From Arsenophonus fragariae (GTDB lineage: Bacteria > Pseudomonadota > Gammaproteobacteria > Enterobacterales > Enterobacteriaceae), in the NCBI GenBank assembly GCA_047291315.1, contig JBDPYZ010000010.1:1-64000 (forward strand): DNA of 64,000 nt, written 5' to 3'. Positions 28,395-39,740 of the stretch are shown here, one piece after another. A program made the translations under genes and the position numbers. The stretch's first letter is position 1. Every line of letters begins with the position of its first letter. The notes under the pieces are model-generated. The model was not told the origin of the DNA, did no database searches, and worked only from the letters and a program-made list of their open reading frames with translations.

Positions 28395-31300
28395 CTAAAG
28401 ATCGCTAATACAGGCAAAGAATAACTGATCATCAACAGGATTAGAACCTACAAAGCCACTCACCATGCCGACAGTATCAATTCTATTACCACCTGATTTT
28501 GTCGACATCCAATACATGTGATTATTCCAACCATAAAAACTGGTATTGCCCCATTCACTCCATAATGAACCAACTAAATAAAGAAATCTTCCAATACTCA
28601 TCTGTTGTTGTGTTGGTAACCTCATATTCACATCTTGCTTACTGCACCAGTTAGTTGCGCTATTCCAATCCATTGCTTGACCACTATATACATACCATTT
28701 TTGCAGAGTAAATTCATATTTAATCGGATCACCTCCAGTATTATGAACAGCCGTTATCGTCACAGCTTTTTTGTTACTAACAGGCCTATTTTTAAAAATG
28801 ACCTCCCCATTCTGGACTGACACCCAATCTTCACTACTACGCCACTGAAATTCTGAGACAGGAACTCCATTAGTGTTGATGATAAATTTAGCACCACTAA
28901 AACCCGTTGTCGGGAATCCATCACTTATATTGAAATTATGTCCATTGACTTTGAGATGAGTAAAAGAAACCTGGATAAAATTGACTTTCTGATCCGCAGC
29001 CTGTTTTGCCGTACTACCATAGTGTGCGCTGACAGTGATATCATACACCGCTATTTTAGTACTTTTCAGCTTAATAGTTGCTTGCCCAGTGGTATCAGTT
29101 TTACTGCTGGCCGGTAAGATGACATCATTACCTTTGTCTTGTTGCCAAACAATGTCAAAATCTGACACTTTAACCGGATTATTATGTTGATCAATCAACT
29201 GGGCTTTAAAAGTAAAATGATTGTTGCCATCAGCAACTTTACGAATGATTGTATCGACTAATGTCACACTACCCACTTTAGCCGTAGTAATATCGGCAAT
29301 AAAGTTAACCGCTATTTTGGCATCAACTTTATTCGCAGTGCCATATTGCGCACTAATGATCACATCGTCCACAACTTTAGTGGTACCTTTTAGTGCTATT
29401 GTCGCACGCCCATTGTTATCAGTTTTACTTGATGCTGCTGACAATTGAACATTTTTAGCTTTTTCATCATCCAGCAACCAGGTGATATCAAGATCCGCTA
29501 CTTTGATAGGATTATCATATTTATCAACCAATTGTGCCTTAAAGGCAAAGCTACTATTGCCATCCGCGACTTTATTGATATCAGAACCATCCAATGTGAC
29601 TTCTTTTACTTTAGCGGTATTAATATCAGCAATAAAGTCGACGGCTTCCGCTTGCTGTTCATCACTAACACCATATTTGGCATAAACCACTACATTATTC
29701 ACCGCTTTTGTAGTACTTTGCAAAATAACCGTAGCTCGCCCCTCTGCATCCGTCTCACTGCTTACTGGTAAAGTAACAAACGCGCCTTGATTTTGTCTCC
29801 ATTGGATTTTTAAGCCTGCTAGCTTAACGGGATTATTATTATGATCAACTAATTGTACACTAAACTCAAAACCGTTCTTACCATCAGCTACCTTGCGGGT
29901 ATCTGCATCATTTAAGTTGATCTTACTCACTTTAGCAGCTTTAACATCCCCGATAAAACTGACTTCATCTGACTGTATTTGTGGTGGTACTTTATACTTC
30001 GCATAGACCCTAATATTCTCTACCGCTACCTTGCTACTTTGCAAAGTAATGGTGGCAATTCCCTGCTCATTGGTTAGGCTTGTTTGAGCAGATAATTCGA
30101 CTTGTTGCTCTTTATTGTGTGACCACTCGACAATCAAACCCGCTTTATTAATCGGATTATCATATCTATCAACCAATTTTGCTTTAAAAGTAAAACTATT
30201 TTTGCCATCCGCAACTTTGCTATTCACAGAATCAACTAATGTAACACTTTTCACCTTAGATGTATTCGTATTAGCATAAAACTCAACTTCCTGCGCATTT
30301 ACCGCCGCAGAAGAGCCATACCTTGCATTGACAATAATATGATTCGCCGCTGTTGTCGTACTGTGTAATGTGATCGTCGCGCGACCATTTTCATCCGTTT
30401 GACTGGTTGTTGCCGACAATTTTACTTCGTCGTTCTTATCATACGCCCAATTCACCATCCGTTGTCTAGCTGGATTATCATTACCATCTAATACCAATGC
30501 AATAAATGTGAATTTGTTATGACCATTGGCTAATTTACTGGCTGTTTTATCATTAAGTGTCACACTCACTACTCTGATTGAATTTTCATCAGCAACAAAA
30601 GCCACTTCACGATCTGCATCGACTCTTTTGGTTGAACCAAATCTTGCACTAACGACTACGCCCTCTATCACTGCTGTTGTACTATACAACGCAATAGAAG
30701 CCAGCCCATTTTCATCAGTTTGACTTTTTGCCGCTAATTTAACTTTATTGCCTCTATTATGTGACCAATTAACATCTAAACCTTTTTGCTTGATCGGATG
30801 ACCGTTACCATCAACTAATTGGGCGGTAAAGGTAAAGAAACTATTATTCTCAGCTATTTTTTGTGTCTCACTATCTTCTAAGGTAACGCTTTCGACCTTA
30901 GCGGTATCCAAAATATAAATAAAGTTTACTGCTTTATTAGCCACTACTTTATTAGTGGGATTATTATAAGTTGCACTAATCCTAACATTATCCACCACAA
31001 CTTTACTGGTCAAAGTAATAGTCGCACGTCCATTCTCATCAATTGGGCTCTGCTCTGCTGATAAGATAGCGGTATTACCTTTATCATGTGACCAATTAAC
31101 ATTAACATTGGATACCGGATTACCGAATTGATCGGTCACTAATGCCTCGAAAGTAAATCGACTTATTCCATCAGCCGCTTTGTTCGTTTCATTACCGATT
31201 AATGTAACACTTTCAACTTTAGCCGTAGCGATATCAGGCGAAAAACTAATAGGGATGGTATTTCTATTACCATTTTTCATCACCGCGGTTAATGTACCGG

Positions 31301-33173
31301 TGCCAACGACCTTACTCTTAATTTTAACATTAGCCTTACCTTGGCTATCTGTTATCACCATCAGGCTATTACCACTATTGCCATCCATATCAAACAGTGT
31401 TACCCCACTAGACTTGAATCCATCAATAGTAAAAGTAATTGCTCTACCGGCCAGTGCTTGATGTTTTTTATTTTGTACTAATGCAGTGGTAACGTAAGCA
31501 TCGCTATTATTCGCTACCAGGGTATTATTTGGCGTTAATGTTATTGATCGGATCATATCTTGTGATGGCGTGACATTAATCACCATAACTGCGGTATTAG
31601 ATTGATTACCTTCATTATCAATAGCTACTGCTGAGATACGGTAAGATTGAGCGGTTTTTGACTGTTTTTGGAAAATATAAGCTGGCAAGGTTAAGTTAAT
31701 TGAGGTCGGTGACATAACTTGAATGTTACCACCTTGAGCAATTAATTCTGGCGCTTTCCAGCTAACTTTTTTTAAGCCATATTTGGATTTATTAACAATG
31801 ACCGTTACCGGTATAGTTTGTGCCGCTTTACCGTTAGTACTTTCTGGCAAAGAAATAGATAATAGTTCTTGCTTACGGTATTGCATGACAATATTGTAAT
31901 TACGATCGACAAAATCGTAGCGGTTACCGGCTAAACTACGCATTAATTCAACATTATCGGGATCAAGCTGTTCAATCAACAATACACCGAACCGATATGC
32001 TAACTCCATACCAATGCAACTTTCCTTAGTATCTCCACGAGAAATTTGTGTTTTAAATGTCAATAATGGGAAAGGGGTATAACTTAAGCCAAAAGTGGTA
32101 GCAGAAGGATTATCTATCAAATCACTTGCTGAGAGGCCATTATTAAGGCTGATACCATCACCATAATACTTTTCATATTTAGCATAAGCCCCTAAATGCG
32201 GATAGCTGGGTAAAAATCCTTCAGCACGTAGATCGAAGCCATTGGCTGGACGCTCATCATAATCCCTCATCTCATGAAGACGTGATTGATGCCAGTCGGT
32301 TAAACGAAAATAACCATTAACAGCCAGTTTAAGATAATCGGCCCATAATTCACCGCCAACACCGAAACGAGAATTGCTACCAGTAATATCATAATCATAA
32401 AAACTGTTGGTGCCCCACATCCAAGCATCCTGATATTGACGATAACCCACGCCTAAGTTAGTAGTGTTGCGATGGTCATTTGCCCTAATACCAATCTGGC
32501 TAAATAACAAACTGTTTGGTTTATCTACCACCGGTACTAATAAATCCACATCACCGGTTTTATTGGAATTAATTTGTACCCGAGCATTACCAAACTGACT
32601 CAACCAATCATGGATTTTTTGATTTACCAGGTTTTCACCTATACTGCGCGCATACCGCATATATGCCTTGATGGCATCATCCGTTGACAAGGTCTGTGCT
32701 AATTGAGAAATATTTTGTACCATTTGTTGTTTGTTTGAAACAACGGCTTGCGAATTAGGCTCGTTATCATTGATGCCTAATGTAGGTAATGTGTTAAAAA
32801 TATCATCCTGCTTGGTATTTTTAGGGGGATAAATTGGTGCTACTGGTTGTTGGGAAGAGAAATGCGCCTCTAACATGGATAATGCCGAATCAGGTGAGGA
32901 AAGCGACGTCGATGATTTTTTCGCCGCATTATTTTTATTCGATTCTGCCTGCTCTTTATTGAGAACAGGAGCATCCTTCGTCAATGGACTCTGCATTAGG
33001 TTATTCAAGCCATTGATCATGTCCATCATCGAATTATTTGAGTCACTATTTTGAGCCGCTTTTGCTATTGATGAAGAGGCAACGAAAACCGGCAAAAACA
33101 ATTGTATAAACAGTAATAGGTAGGCGATTATCTGTTTCGTTTTTGTAAAATAACAATTAGCAATACGTTGCAT
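28395..33173 (-). CDS. Inverse autotransporter adhesin, invasin/intimin-like (1592 aa)
   Basis: Domains in order: a long signal peptide (residues 1-40), a low-complexity linker, and an IAT beta-barrel from about 190 to 435. Barrel markers are LLFSQIGIR, NLGVGYRQY, GTNSFYDYD, GVGGELWADYLKLAVNGYFR, YDERPANGFDLRAEGFLP and NRYDFVDRNYNIVMQYRK. Then follow about eight Ig-like (Big_1-type) repeats of roughly 95-100 residues, each opened by a KVxxVTL...KxADG motif. At the C-terminus is an invasin-like lectin-fold domain with Trp-Cys in NWCSKQ and VGSLWSEWG. The barrel sits in the outer membrane and exports the repeats to bind host cells. There is no LysM domain. AGGAAGAG precedes the ATG. It is intact and has a paralogue next to it. 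Confidence 0.93.
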   Translation of the reverse strand: MQRIANCYFTKTKQIIAYLLLFIQLFLPVFVASSSIAKAAQNSDSNNSMMDMINGLNNLMQSPLTKDAPVLNKEQAESNKNNAAKKSSTSLSSPDSALSMLEAHFSSQQPVAPIYPPKNTKQDDIFNTLPTLGINDNEPNSQAVVSNKQQMVQNISQLAQTLSTDDAIKAYMRYARSIGENLVNQKIHDWLSQFGNARVQINSNKTGDVDLLVPVVDKPNSLLFSQIGIRANDHRNTTNLGVGYRQYQDAWMWGTNSFYDYDITGSNSRFGVGGELWADYLKLAVNGYFRLTDWHQSRLHEMRDYDERPANGFDLRAEGFLPSYPHLGAYAKYEKYYGDGISLNNGLSASDLIDNPSATTFGLSYTPFPLLTFKTQISRGDTKESCIGMELAYRFGVLLIEQLDPDNVELMRSLAGNRYDFVDRNYNIVMQYRKQELLSISLPESTNGKAAQTIPVTVIVNKSKYGLKKVSWKAPELIAQGGNIQVMSPTSINLTLPAYIFQKQSKTAQSYRISAVAIDNEGNQSNTAVMVINVTPSQDMIRSITLTPNNTLVANNSDAYVTTALVQNKKHQALAGRAITFTIDGFKSSGVTLFDMDGNSGNSLMVITDSQGKANVKIKSKVVGTGTLTAVMKNGNRNTIPISFSPDIATAKVESVTLIGNETNKAADGISRFTFEALVTDQFGNPVSNVNVNWSHDKGNTAILSAEQSPIDENGRATITLTSKVVVDNVRISATYNNPTNKVVANKAVNFIYILDTAKVESVTLEDSETQKIAENNSFFTFTAQLVDGNGHPIKQKGLDVNWSHNRGNKVKLAAKSQTDENGLASIALYSTTAVIEGVVVSARFGSTKRVDADREVAFVADENSIRVVSVTLNDKTASKLANGHNKFTFIALVLDGNDNPARQRMVNWAYDKNDEVKLSATTSQTDENGRATITLHSTTTAANHIIVNARYGSSAAVNAQEVEFYANTNTSKVKSVTLVDSVNSKVADGKNSFTFKAKLVDRYDNPINKAGLIVEWSHNKEQQVELSAQTSLTNEQGIATITLQSSKVAVENIRVYAKYKVPPQIQSDEVSFIGDVKAAKVSKINLNDADTRKVADGKNGFEFSVQLVDHNNNPVKLAGLKIQWRQNQGAFVTLPVSSETDAEGRATVILQSTTKAVNNVVVYAKYGVSDEQQAEAVDFIADINTAKVKEVTLDGSDINKVADGNSSFAFKAQLVDKYDNPIKVADLDITWLLDDEKAKNVQLSAASSKTDNNGRATIALKGTTKVVDDVIISAQYGTANKVDAKIAVNFIADITTAKVGSVTLVDTIIRKVADGNNHFTFKAQLIDQHNNPVKVSDFDIVWQQDKGNDVILPASSKTDTTGQATIKLKSTKIAVYDITVSAHYGSTAKQAADQKVNFIQVSFTHLKVNGHNFNISDGFPTTGFSGAKFIINTNGVPVSEFQWRSSEDWVSVQNGEVIFKNRPVSNKKAVTITAVHNTGGDPIKYEFTLQKWYVYSGQAMDWNSATNWCSKQDVNMRLPTQQQMSIGRFLYLVGSLWSEWGNTSFYGWNNHMYWMSTKSGGNRIDTVGMVSGFVGSNPVDDQLFFACISDL

Positions 33174-33373
33174 GAATCTCTTCCTAAGAATATATAAATC
33201 CTATTACCAATAAATCAAAAAATCATTCCGTTAAAAAAACATTTATCGGAACGATTTCTGTTTCGTAACATACAGCTAAGAGGTTATAGGATGTAATTAA
33301 GTAAAGTTACCATTACGCTTTATCTTCCCGTCGTATCAATCAAAACGGGAATTTCTCTGATTTAAAAAAACAA

Positions 33374-36300
33374 TTAGATGCTTTTAATACAAACGACATT
33401 TTGCAGCTGATTAGTATAATTATCACTAGCAAAACCATCATCTAATTTGACTATTTTGTACCGTTCATCAGTGACTCTGTCCTCAGTCCAATAGTAATCA
33501 TCACTGATATCGTAATGACTGAATTTACCCCATTCACTCCATAATGAACCTACTGCACGTTTACCTTCACCTTTACTAAGTTGTTCAACTGTTGGCATAA
33601 CCCCATGATTATTTGCACACCAACTTTTAGCCTTATCCCAAGATTTATTCCCAGAGAAGACAAACCAATTGTTTAAAGTAAAGGTATATTTAACCGGCTC
33701 ACCACCCGTTTCATGTTTTGCTGTGATAGTGACTGTTTTACTTTTCGCATCCCCAATAAACGTTACCAGACCCTTGTCAACTGAAACCCAATCTTGGTTG
33801 CTTTCCCACTCAAATTCCGACACCGGTGCGCCTTGCGTCTCGATGGTAAATTTAGCGTGGCGGAAGCTAGTGGTTGGGAATTTAGCATTTGTTTGGAAAT
33901 GATTGCCATTAGCACTTAAACGGCTAAAAGAGACGGTTATAAAACTGACGGGTTTATCAGCGGCTTGTGATCTTGAATTAGCGTAATGAGCACTAACAAC
34001 CACATTATCTACTGCAACGTCCATACTTTCTAAAGTGATAGAAGTATGTCCATCGGCATCCGTTTTACTGATATTATTGTTATCCTTAAAACGAACTTTG
34101 CTATCTTTATTAGTCGACCAGTTAATCAATAGATTTTCTTCCCTGATCGGGTTGCTATTAACATCAACCAATTCCGCGGTAAAAACAAAGTTATTACTAC
34201 TATGGGCAACTTTACGGTCTATTTTACCTTCTAACTTGACATTTCTGACTTCAGCTGTGTCTTTATTAGCAATAAAGCTCACTTTTAAATTTGCCGTTTT
34301 TTTATCACCATTGCCAAGTTTGGCGGAAACTTCAATATCATCAATGGACATGGTTGTGCTTTGCAGTTCAATCGTTGCAATACCATTTTCATCTGTTTCG
34401 CTGGTGGGCTTTAATTGGGCTTTAACCGGCTTGTTATGTCCCCAATAGACTATCATGCCAGGTTTTTTGATTGGATTATCATTTATATCAAAGAGCCGTA
34501 CCTTAAAAATAAATTTCTCTTTACCATCTGCAATTTTACGGATATCCTGCCCATCTAAATTAACCTCACCTAACTTAGCCGAGTCTTTATTAGCGATAAA
34601 ACTGACTGTCTTATCGGCCAATTTGCTAGCCGTATCGGCATAACTGGAACTAACTTGTACTTCATCCACCGCTTTTGTTGTGCTGTACAATGTAACGGTA
34701 GTGATACCGTTTTCGTTAGTTAGGCTGTTGTCAGCTAACTTAACTTTATCGCCTTTATTATGTGTCCAATTGACTTGTAAGCCTTTTTCCCTAATCGCGT
34801 TATTATTGTTATCAACGAGTTGTGCGGTAAAACTAAAGTAAGTTTCACCATCAGCGATTTTAGTGCGTTCCATTCCTTCTAAGAGAACACTACCGATATG
34901 TGCCTCACTTTCATTAGCAATAAAACTCACTTTCTTATTGGCATTTATTTCTACTAAGCTGCCTGAGCTAGCACTAAGCTGTACATCATAGACGGCCTTA
35001 GTTGTACTTTGCAGTGTAACAGTAGCTATTCCGCGTTCATCAGTTTCGCTAGCATTTTGTGATAGCTTAACGTCATCTTTATCATAGAACCAATTAACTA
35101 TGATCCCAGCAACCTTAACGGGTTGCCCCTTGCTATCAACAAGCTGTGCGGTAAAAGTAAAGTTCTGATTACCATCTGCCACCTTTTCATTGACAGAATC
35201 TTTTAACTCCACAGCACCGACTATAACGAGACCTTCTTCAGCGATAAAATTGACCTTTTTATCCGCTTCTACACTTGCTGTAGCGGCATAGTTTGCACTA
35301 ACCAGTACCTGCTTGACGGTGGTAGTCGTACTTTTTAGTTCAATGGTGGCAATGCCATTGCTATCTGTTGGACTAGTTGCGGCCGATAATAGAACATCTT
35401 TAGTATCTTTATCGTGGGACCAATTAACAATTAATCCACTTTTTTTGATTGGATTACCATTTCCATCAACTAGTTTTGCACTAAAAGTAAAAGAACTCTT
35501 TCCATCAGCTACTTTATTTGTTGTCCGACTATTCAGTGAGACATCTCCAACCTTGGTAGTGCGTTCATCTGCAACAAAACTAATAACTCTATCTCCTGTC
35601 ATCTCAAGCGTGTTATCATATTTGGCACTGACTTCCTGATTATCGACTGCAATCAAAGTGCTACGTAGCGTGATAATCGCCCGTCCATTAGCATCTGTTT
35701 TGCTGCTACTGTTTGATAAAACGACCTTGCCTTTCTGATTATTTGACCAAGCAACATCAACATTTGGCAGCGGATTATTAAACTGATCAAAAACAAATGC
35801 TTCATAGCTAAAGCTATCGACGCCATTAGCTACCTTACTGTTTTTCTTATCAATCAGGGTAACATTCCTAACTTTAGCAGTAGTGACATCAGGGTTAAAT
35901 TGGATAGAAACGGCCTTTTTCATACCATTTGCCATGGTAGCAATCAATTCTCCCTTACCGGCCAAGTCACTTTTAACTTTTAGATTGATCTTACCCTGGG
36001 TATCCGTGGTCTCAGTTAAAGGATTACCAATTCTTTGGCCATCTTCGCTAAGCATGACAACCCCAGCATTTTCGCTATTATTTTTTGCTGCATGCGTACT
36101 GGCACTTTTGCTAAAACCAGTAACGGAAAATGTCACTTGTTTGTTCGCTAGTGGTACCATTTTATCATTTTGTAGTTGCACTTTAGCTAAATAAGTTTGG
36201 TTACCATCTGCCGGTATTGGCGTCGAATTCTCTAAAATAAAATAAGCAAAACCATCCTTTGATTGAGTAACATTGATCACCATAACCGCAGCTTTAGATT

Positions 36301-37828
36301 TATTACCTTCATTATCAACACCAACAGCGGATAAAGTATAAGCTTTACTACCTTGGTTATCTTCACCGTATGAAGGTAACACTAGGTTAATAGTAGTGGC
36401 TGATGTCTGGTTGATCTTACCACCTTTAGCTAATAACTCTGGTGCACTCCATAAGATTTTATTTAGTCCGTATTTGGCTTTTTCCACCGTAGCTTTTATT
36501 GATATGGTTTGAGCAGCTTCAGCCGTCACACTATCTGGCAGAGAAATAGCTAAAATCTCCTGTTTACGGTACTGCAGAACAATATTGTAATTACGATCAA
36601 CAAAATCATAACGATTACCCACCAAACTACGCATTAAATCAACATTATCCGGATTTAACTGAGCAGCCAGTGGTATACCAAACCGATAGGCAAACTCCAC
36701 GCCAATCAGACTGTCGTTGGAATCTCCCTGAGAGACTTGAGTTTTCAATGTTAATAAAGGAAAAGGGGTATAACTTAAACCAAAAGTTGTAGCAGAAGGC
36801 TTATTTTTAAAATCTTTAGCTGATGGCTTATGACTAAGGCTAACTCCATCACCAAAGTATTGTTCATATTTAGCGTAAGCACCTAAATGAGAATAACTGG
36901 GTAGGTAACCTTCAGCACGTATATCAAATCCATTGGCCGGACGCTCATCATAATCGTGCATCTCATTCAGAAACGAACGATGCCAGTCGGTTAAACGGAA
37001 ATAACCATTTACGGCCAGTTTCAAATAATAGACCCACAACTCACCACCAACACCAAAACGGGCATTACCTCCACTAATATCATAATCGTAGAAACTGCTA
37101 ATGCCCCACATCCAATTTTGCTGATATTGACGATAACCTAATCCTAAGTTGGTGGTACTCTGCTGTTCATTAGCTCTAATACCAATTTGGCTAAATAATA
37201 AGCTGTTTGGTTTATCAATTATTGGTAAGAGAAAATCAGCAGCGCCAGTTTTATTTGAACTAATTTGCACGCGTGCTTTGCCGTATTGATTTAACCAATC
37301 ACTAATTTTCTCATTTAATAGGCCTTCGCCTCGACTACGCGCATAACCAATGGCTGCTTCTGTGGTATTATTATTGGCAAGAACTTGTGCTATTTGGGTT
37401 GCACCTTGCACAAATTGTTTTTCTGATGACTCGCCTTGTTTAGCCTGAGGAGTCTCTTTTATACCTAATGTCGGTAATGCCCGATTATGATCGACTGACG
37501 GTTTGCTGTTATCATTTGTTGTTGATACCGACATCAATGATCTATTATCGGGTAAAATATGGATATTCCAGCTTGATGCCACCACTTTTGATGATGGAAG
37601 CGATGCAGCTGACTCTGGAGCCGAATTTTTTAAAGCAGAGTTATTATTCATCAACGCATCAATAGCATTGATTGTTTCCAGTATCTGATTGCTAGCAATA
37701 TCATCCTGCGCCGCTTTAGCTACAGATGAAAAAGTGACAAAAATAGGTAACACCAATTGTATAAATAACAATATATATGCAGTTACTCGTTTTGTTTTCG
37801 AATAGTAACGATTAGCAATGCATTGCAT
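33374..37828 (-). CDS. Inverse autotransporter adhesin, invasin/intimin-like (1484 aa)
   Basis: This is a paralogue of the downstream adhesin with the same layout. It has a signal peptide to about residue 40 (MQCIANRYYSKTKRVTAYIL), a linker, the IAT barrel (LLFSQIGIRANEQQST, GISSFYDYDISGG, YDERPANGFDIRAEGYLPS, SLVGNRYDFVDRNYN), about seven Ig-like repeats with KVADG/KIADG starts, and a C-terminal lectin-like domain (KSWCANNHGVMPT, VGSLWSEWGKF). The barrel and C-terminal domain are closest between the two; the repeats differ more. It is transcribed in the same direction, 200 bases upstream of the other copy. AGGGAATTT precedes the ATG. Probably an outer-membrane adhesin for host attachment or entry. 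Confidence 0.93.
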   Translation of the reverse strand: MQCIANRYYSKTKRVTAYILLFIQLVLPIFVTFSSVAKAAQDDIASNQILETINAIDALMNNNSALKNSAPESAASLPSSKVVASSWNIHILPDNRSLMSVSTTNDNSKPSVDHNRALPTLGIKETPQAKQGESSEKQFVQGATQIAQVLANNNTTEAAIGYARSRGEGLLNEKISDWLNQYGKARVQISSNKTGAADFLLPIIDKPNSLLFSQIGIRANEQQSTTNLGLGYRQYQQNWMWGISSFYDYDISGGNARFGVGGELWVYYLKLAVNGYFRLTDWHRSFLNEMHDYDERPANGFDIRAEGYLPSYSHLGAYAKYEQYFGDGVSLSHKPSAKDFKNKPSATTFGLSYTPFPLLTLKTQVSQGDSNDSLIGVEFAYRFGIPLAAQLNPDNVDLMRSLVGNRYDFVDRNYNIVLQYRKQEILAISLPDSVTAEAAQTISIKATVEKAKYGLNKILWSAPELLAKGGKINQTSATTINLVLPSYGEDNQGSKAYTLSAVGVDNEGNKSKAAVMVINVTQSKDGFAYFILENSTPIPADGNQTYLAKVQLQNDKMVPLANKQVTFSVTGFSKSASTHAAKNNSENAGVVMLSEDGQRIGNPLTETTDTQGKINLKVKSDLAGKGELIATMANGMKKAVSIQFNPDVTTAKVRNVTLIDKKNSKVANGVDSFSYEAFVFDQFNNPLPNVDVAWSNNQKGKVVLSNSSSKTDANGRAIITLRSTLIAVDNQEVSAKYDNTLEMTGDRVISFVADERTTKVGDVSLNSRTTNKVADGKSSFTFSAKLVDGNGNPIKKSGLIVNWSHDKDTKDVLLSAATSPTDSNGIATIELKSTTTTVKQVLVSANYAATASVEADKKVNFIAEEGLVIVGAVELKDSVNEKVADGNQNFTFTAQLVDSKGQPVKVAGIIVNWFYDKDDVKLSQNASETDERGIATVTLQSTTKAVYDVQLSASSGSLVEINANKKVSFIANESEAHIGSVLLEGMERTKIADGETYFSFTAQLVDNNNNAIREKGLQVNWTHNKGDKVKLADNSLTNENGITTVTLYSTTKAVDEVQVSSSYADTASKLADKTVSFIANKDSAKLGEVNLDGQDIRKIADGKEKFIFKVRLFDINDNPIKKPGMIVYWGHNKPVKAQLKPTSETDENGIATIELQSTTMSIDDIEVSAKLGNGDKKTANLKVSFIANKDTAEVRNVKLEGKIDRKVAHSSNNFVFTAELVDVNSNPIREENLLINWSTNKDSKVRFKDNNNISKTDADGHTSITLESMDVAVDNVVVSAHYANSRSQAADKPVSFITVSFSRLSANGNHFQTNAKFPTTSFRHAKFTIETQGAPVSEFEWESNQDWVSVDKGLVTFIGDAKSKTVTITAKHETGGEPVKYTFTLNNWFVFSGNKSWDKAKSWCANNHGVMPTVEQLSKGEGKRAVGSLWSEWGKFSHYDISDDYYWTEDRVTDERYKIVKLDDGFASDNYTNQLQNVVCIKSI

Positions 37829-38061
37829 AAATAAATTCCCTGTCTAAAATAATATAAAATCCTGCTACTGTTTTTTGCGTAAAATAAAAACAAATATTAA
37901 ATAATAACTTCAACCTATTATTGAAATTAATAAATAAAGACATTGATATGCAGCTACTCTTATTTTTACTACCATAATCAATAAATTTTTATTACGTTTA
38001 GCCATATTTATTTTTGTTTGGTTAATTACCAATTAAATAAATATTAGCTAACGTTAAATTA

Positions 38062-38220
38062 ATGCCAATGGAGGAGATAAAACGAACAATGAGGGATAAA
38101 AAAGCGAGTTTTTTTATAATATTCCATTTACAATTATTCCTTTTGGTTATTCATATGGATAATAAAGATATAGATAAGCATTATTTAAAAACGTATGAAT
38201 TTGTTTCCATTTATGAATAA
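38062..38220 (+). CDS. Small ORF, 52 aa, with one membrane segment
   Basis: A frame from ATG 38062 (or ATG 38089 after GGAGGAG, which fits a ribosome site better) ends at TAA 38218-38220. It contains one hydrophobic run FFIIFHLQLFLLVIHM and a polar tail. It could be a small membrane protein or chance in very A/T-rich DNA. The rest of 37829-38806, including the promoter region of the upstream adhesin, shows no other gene to me. Confidence 0.2.
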   Translation: MPMEEIKRTMRDKKASFFIIFHLQLFLLVIHMDNKDIDKHYLKTYEFVSIYE

Positions 38221-38806
38221 ATGCCGCCCTACAACATTAACACTAATAATTAACAAAAATACAAAATTAACACCAAACTAATTAGCGTAGACCAATATTT
38301 TATTAACATTTAACATTAATAAAAAAATAATCTATGGTAATTTTTCTTTTTTATTAAAAAAAATTTCATAGCCATTAGATTAAAAAATATTTTAATTGCC
38401 ATAGTGTTAAATAAAAATCAGCAAATTACTATTTTTACTTAAATAATATTACAAATGGAAATGATTTTATTTAGCTAACCAGTTACATCTATTAATAACT
38501 AATAAACAGCATTCCGATATAGTTAATATTTAATAATGATAAATTTTAAAATATAAAAATAGCAAACTAATTTCTATTTAAATAGAAATGAAAGTATAAT
38601 AAACTAAGTAAAAATCAAAATATAAGAATTAATGGATAAAAATAGTTAATAATACGTTATAATATAATTTTCATTGCGTGGGCAACTCACAATAATGGAC
38701 GGTAATATAGTCTAACCCCACAGCAAACAACAGTGATTTTTTTATCTCGCTAACGACAGAATAAGATACGTAAATTCCTGCCTTTAATTTACTTGCTTTT
38801 ATGTCA

Positions 38807-39735
38807 CTATTTTTTTATCAAATATAAAGTTGCCATTGAAATTATTTTTTCGGTTGAAATATTATTCAGATCATAAACGTAGTAGTAAGCCGCCATGTTA
38901 ATAAAAAATGAAGGAGCTAAAGCACTGCCCGTAGCTATATTAAAAATAGATGTCGCATTGCCTTGTACACTTTGACTAATAGAAAATAGAATAGGTGATG
39001 AAGTTTTATTCCCTTGCACAAGGCGAAACTCTACTCCTTTAGCACCTTGTTGCGTGGTATTTATTAACACCGTTTTATCTGTATGCTAGCCAAAAACATG
39101 GCAATATTTCGCGTCATTTTATTACTCACTAAAAGATCGCTACAGCTAAAATTCAGGGTAAAAGGCTGATAACCAGGCCTATCAATATTTTTAACACCAT
39201 TGATACTAACCATAGGTAGATTAACAATTAAGCCTTTATTTGAAAAATCGCAGGTAGTAGCAATAGGATTATATTTAATTGTAATAGGCCGAAGAAAAAT
39301 ATCCATCGATGAAGCATCTGATACCAAGATAAAAGGTGAGATAATCGCAGTATCACCAGCCACTTCGGTACAATTATATCCCTTAGATTACTCTTCAACA
39401 AGGTAAACAGTAAGGTGAAATTAGTATCCAAATTCGATGCAGGATGTGTACCTCTAGCAATGTTGGTTACGCGATCCTTTCCTAACGCAATCATCATAAC
39501 CCTGACAAACGACTTACCACCATTAAATGGCGAAGCAATACCAACCGCATTAGGAAAAAATATTCCAGCGGAGCCACAAGTGAATTGTCCCGTAAAAATG
39601 GTTCTACCTGTTTTGTCATTGTTATTGAAAAACCATTAAAATCAGCAGATAAATCATAATATAAACTCGGTACCGTGATCGTGCTGTTGGGTTTACAATC
39701 GGCATAAACTGATTGGCTGAGGGAACAAACGGATA
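38807..39735 (-). pseudogene. Fimbrial tip adhesin (broken)
   Basis: Minus-strand fragments in three frames read as one two-domain fimbrial adhesin. The N-terminal part has DCKPNSTITVPSLYYDLS, then CGSAGIFFPNAVGIASP and KSFVRVMMIALGKDRV. The pilin-like part has NPIATTCDFSNKGLIVNLP, RPGYQPFTLNFSCSD and AKGVEFRLVQGNK, and ends AATYY-like AAYYYVYDL. It lies directly downstream of the usher remnant, the normal place for the tip adhesin in chaperone-usher operons. It is dead by at least three frame breaks. Confidence 0.65.
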
Positions 39736-39740
39736 ATCGA

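Noticed and set aside
28635..36194. Several open frames of 60-137 codons on the plus strand inside both adhesin genes
   Set aside because: They are antisense shadows of the repeat-rich adhesin genes; they recur with the Ig-like repeats and lack ribosome sites.
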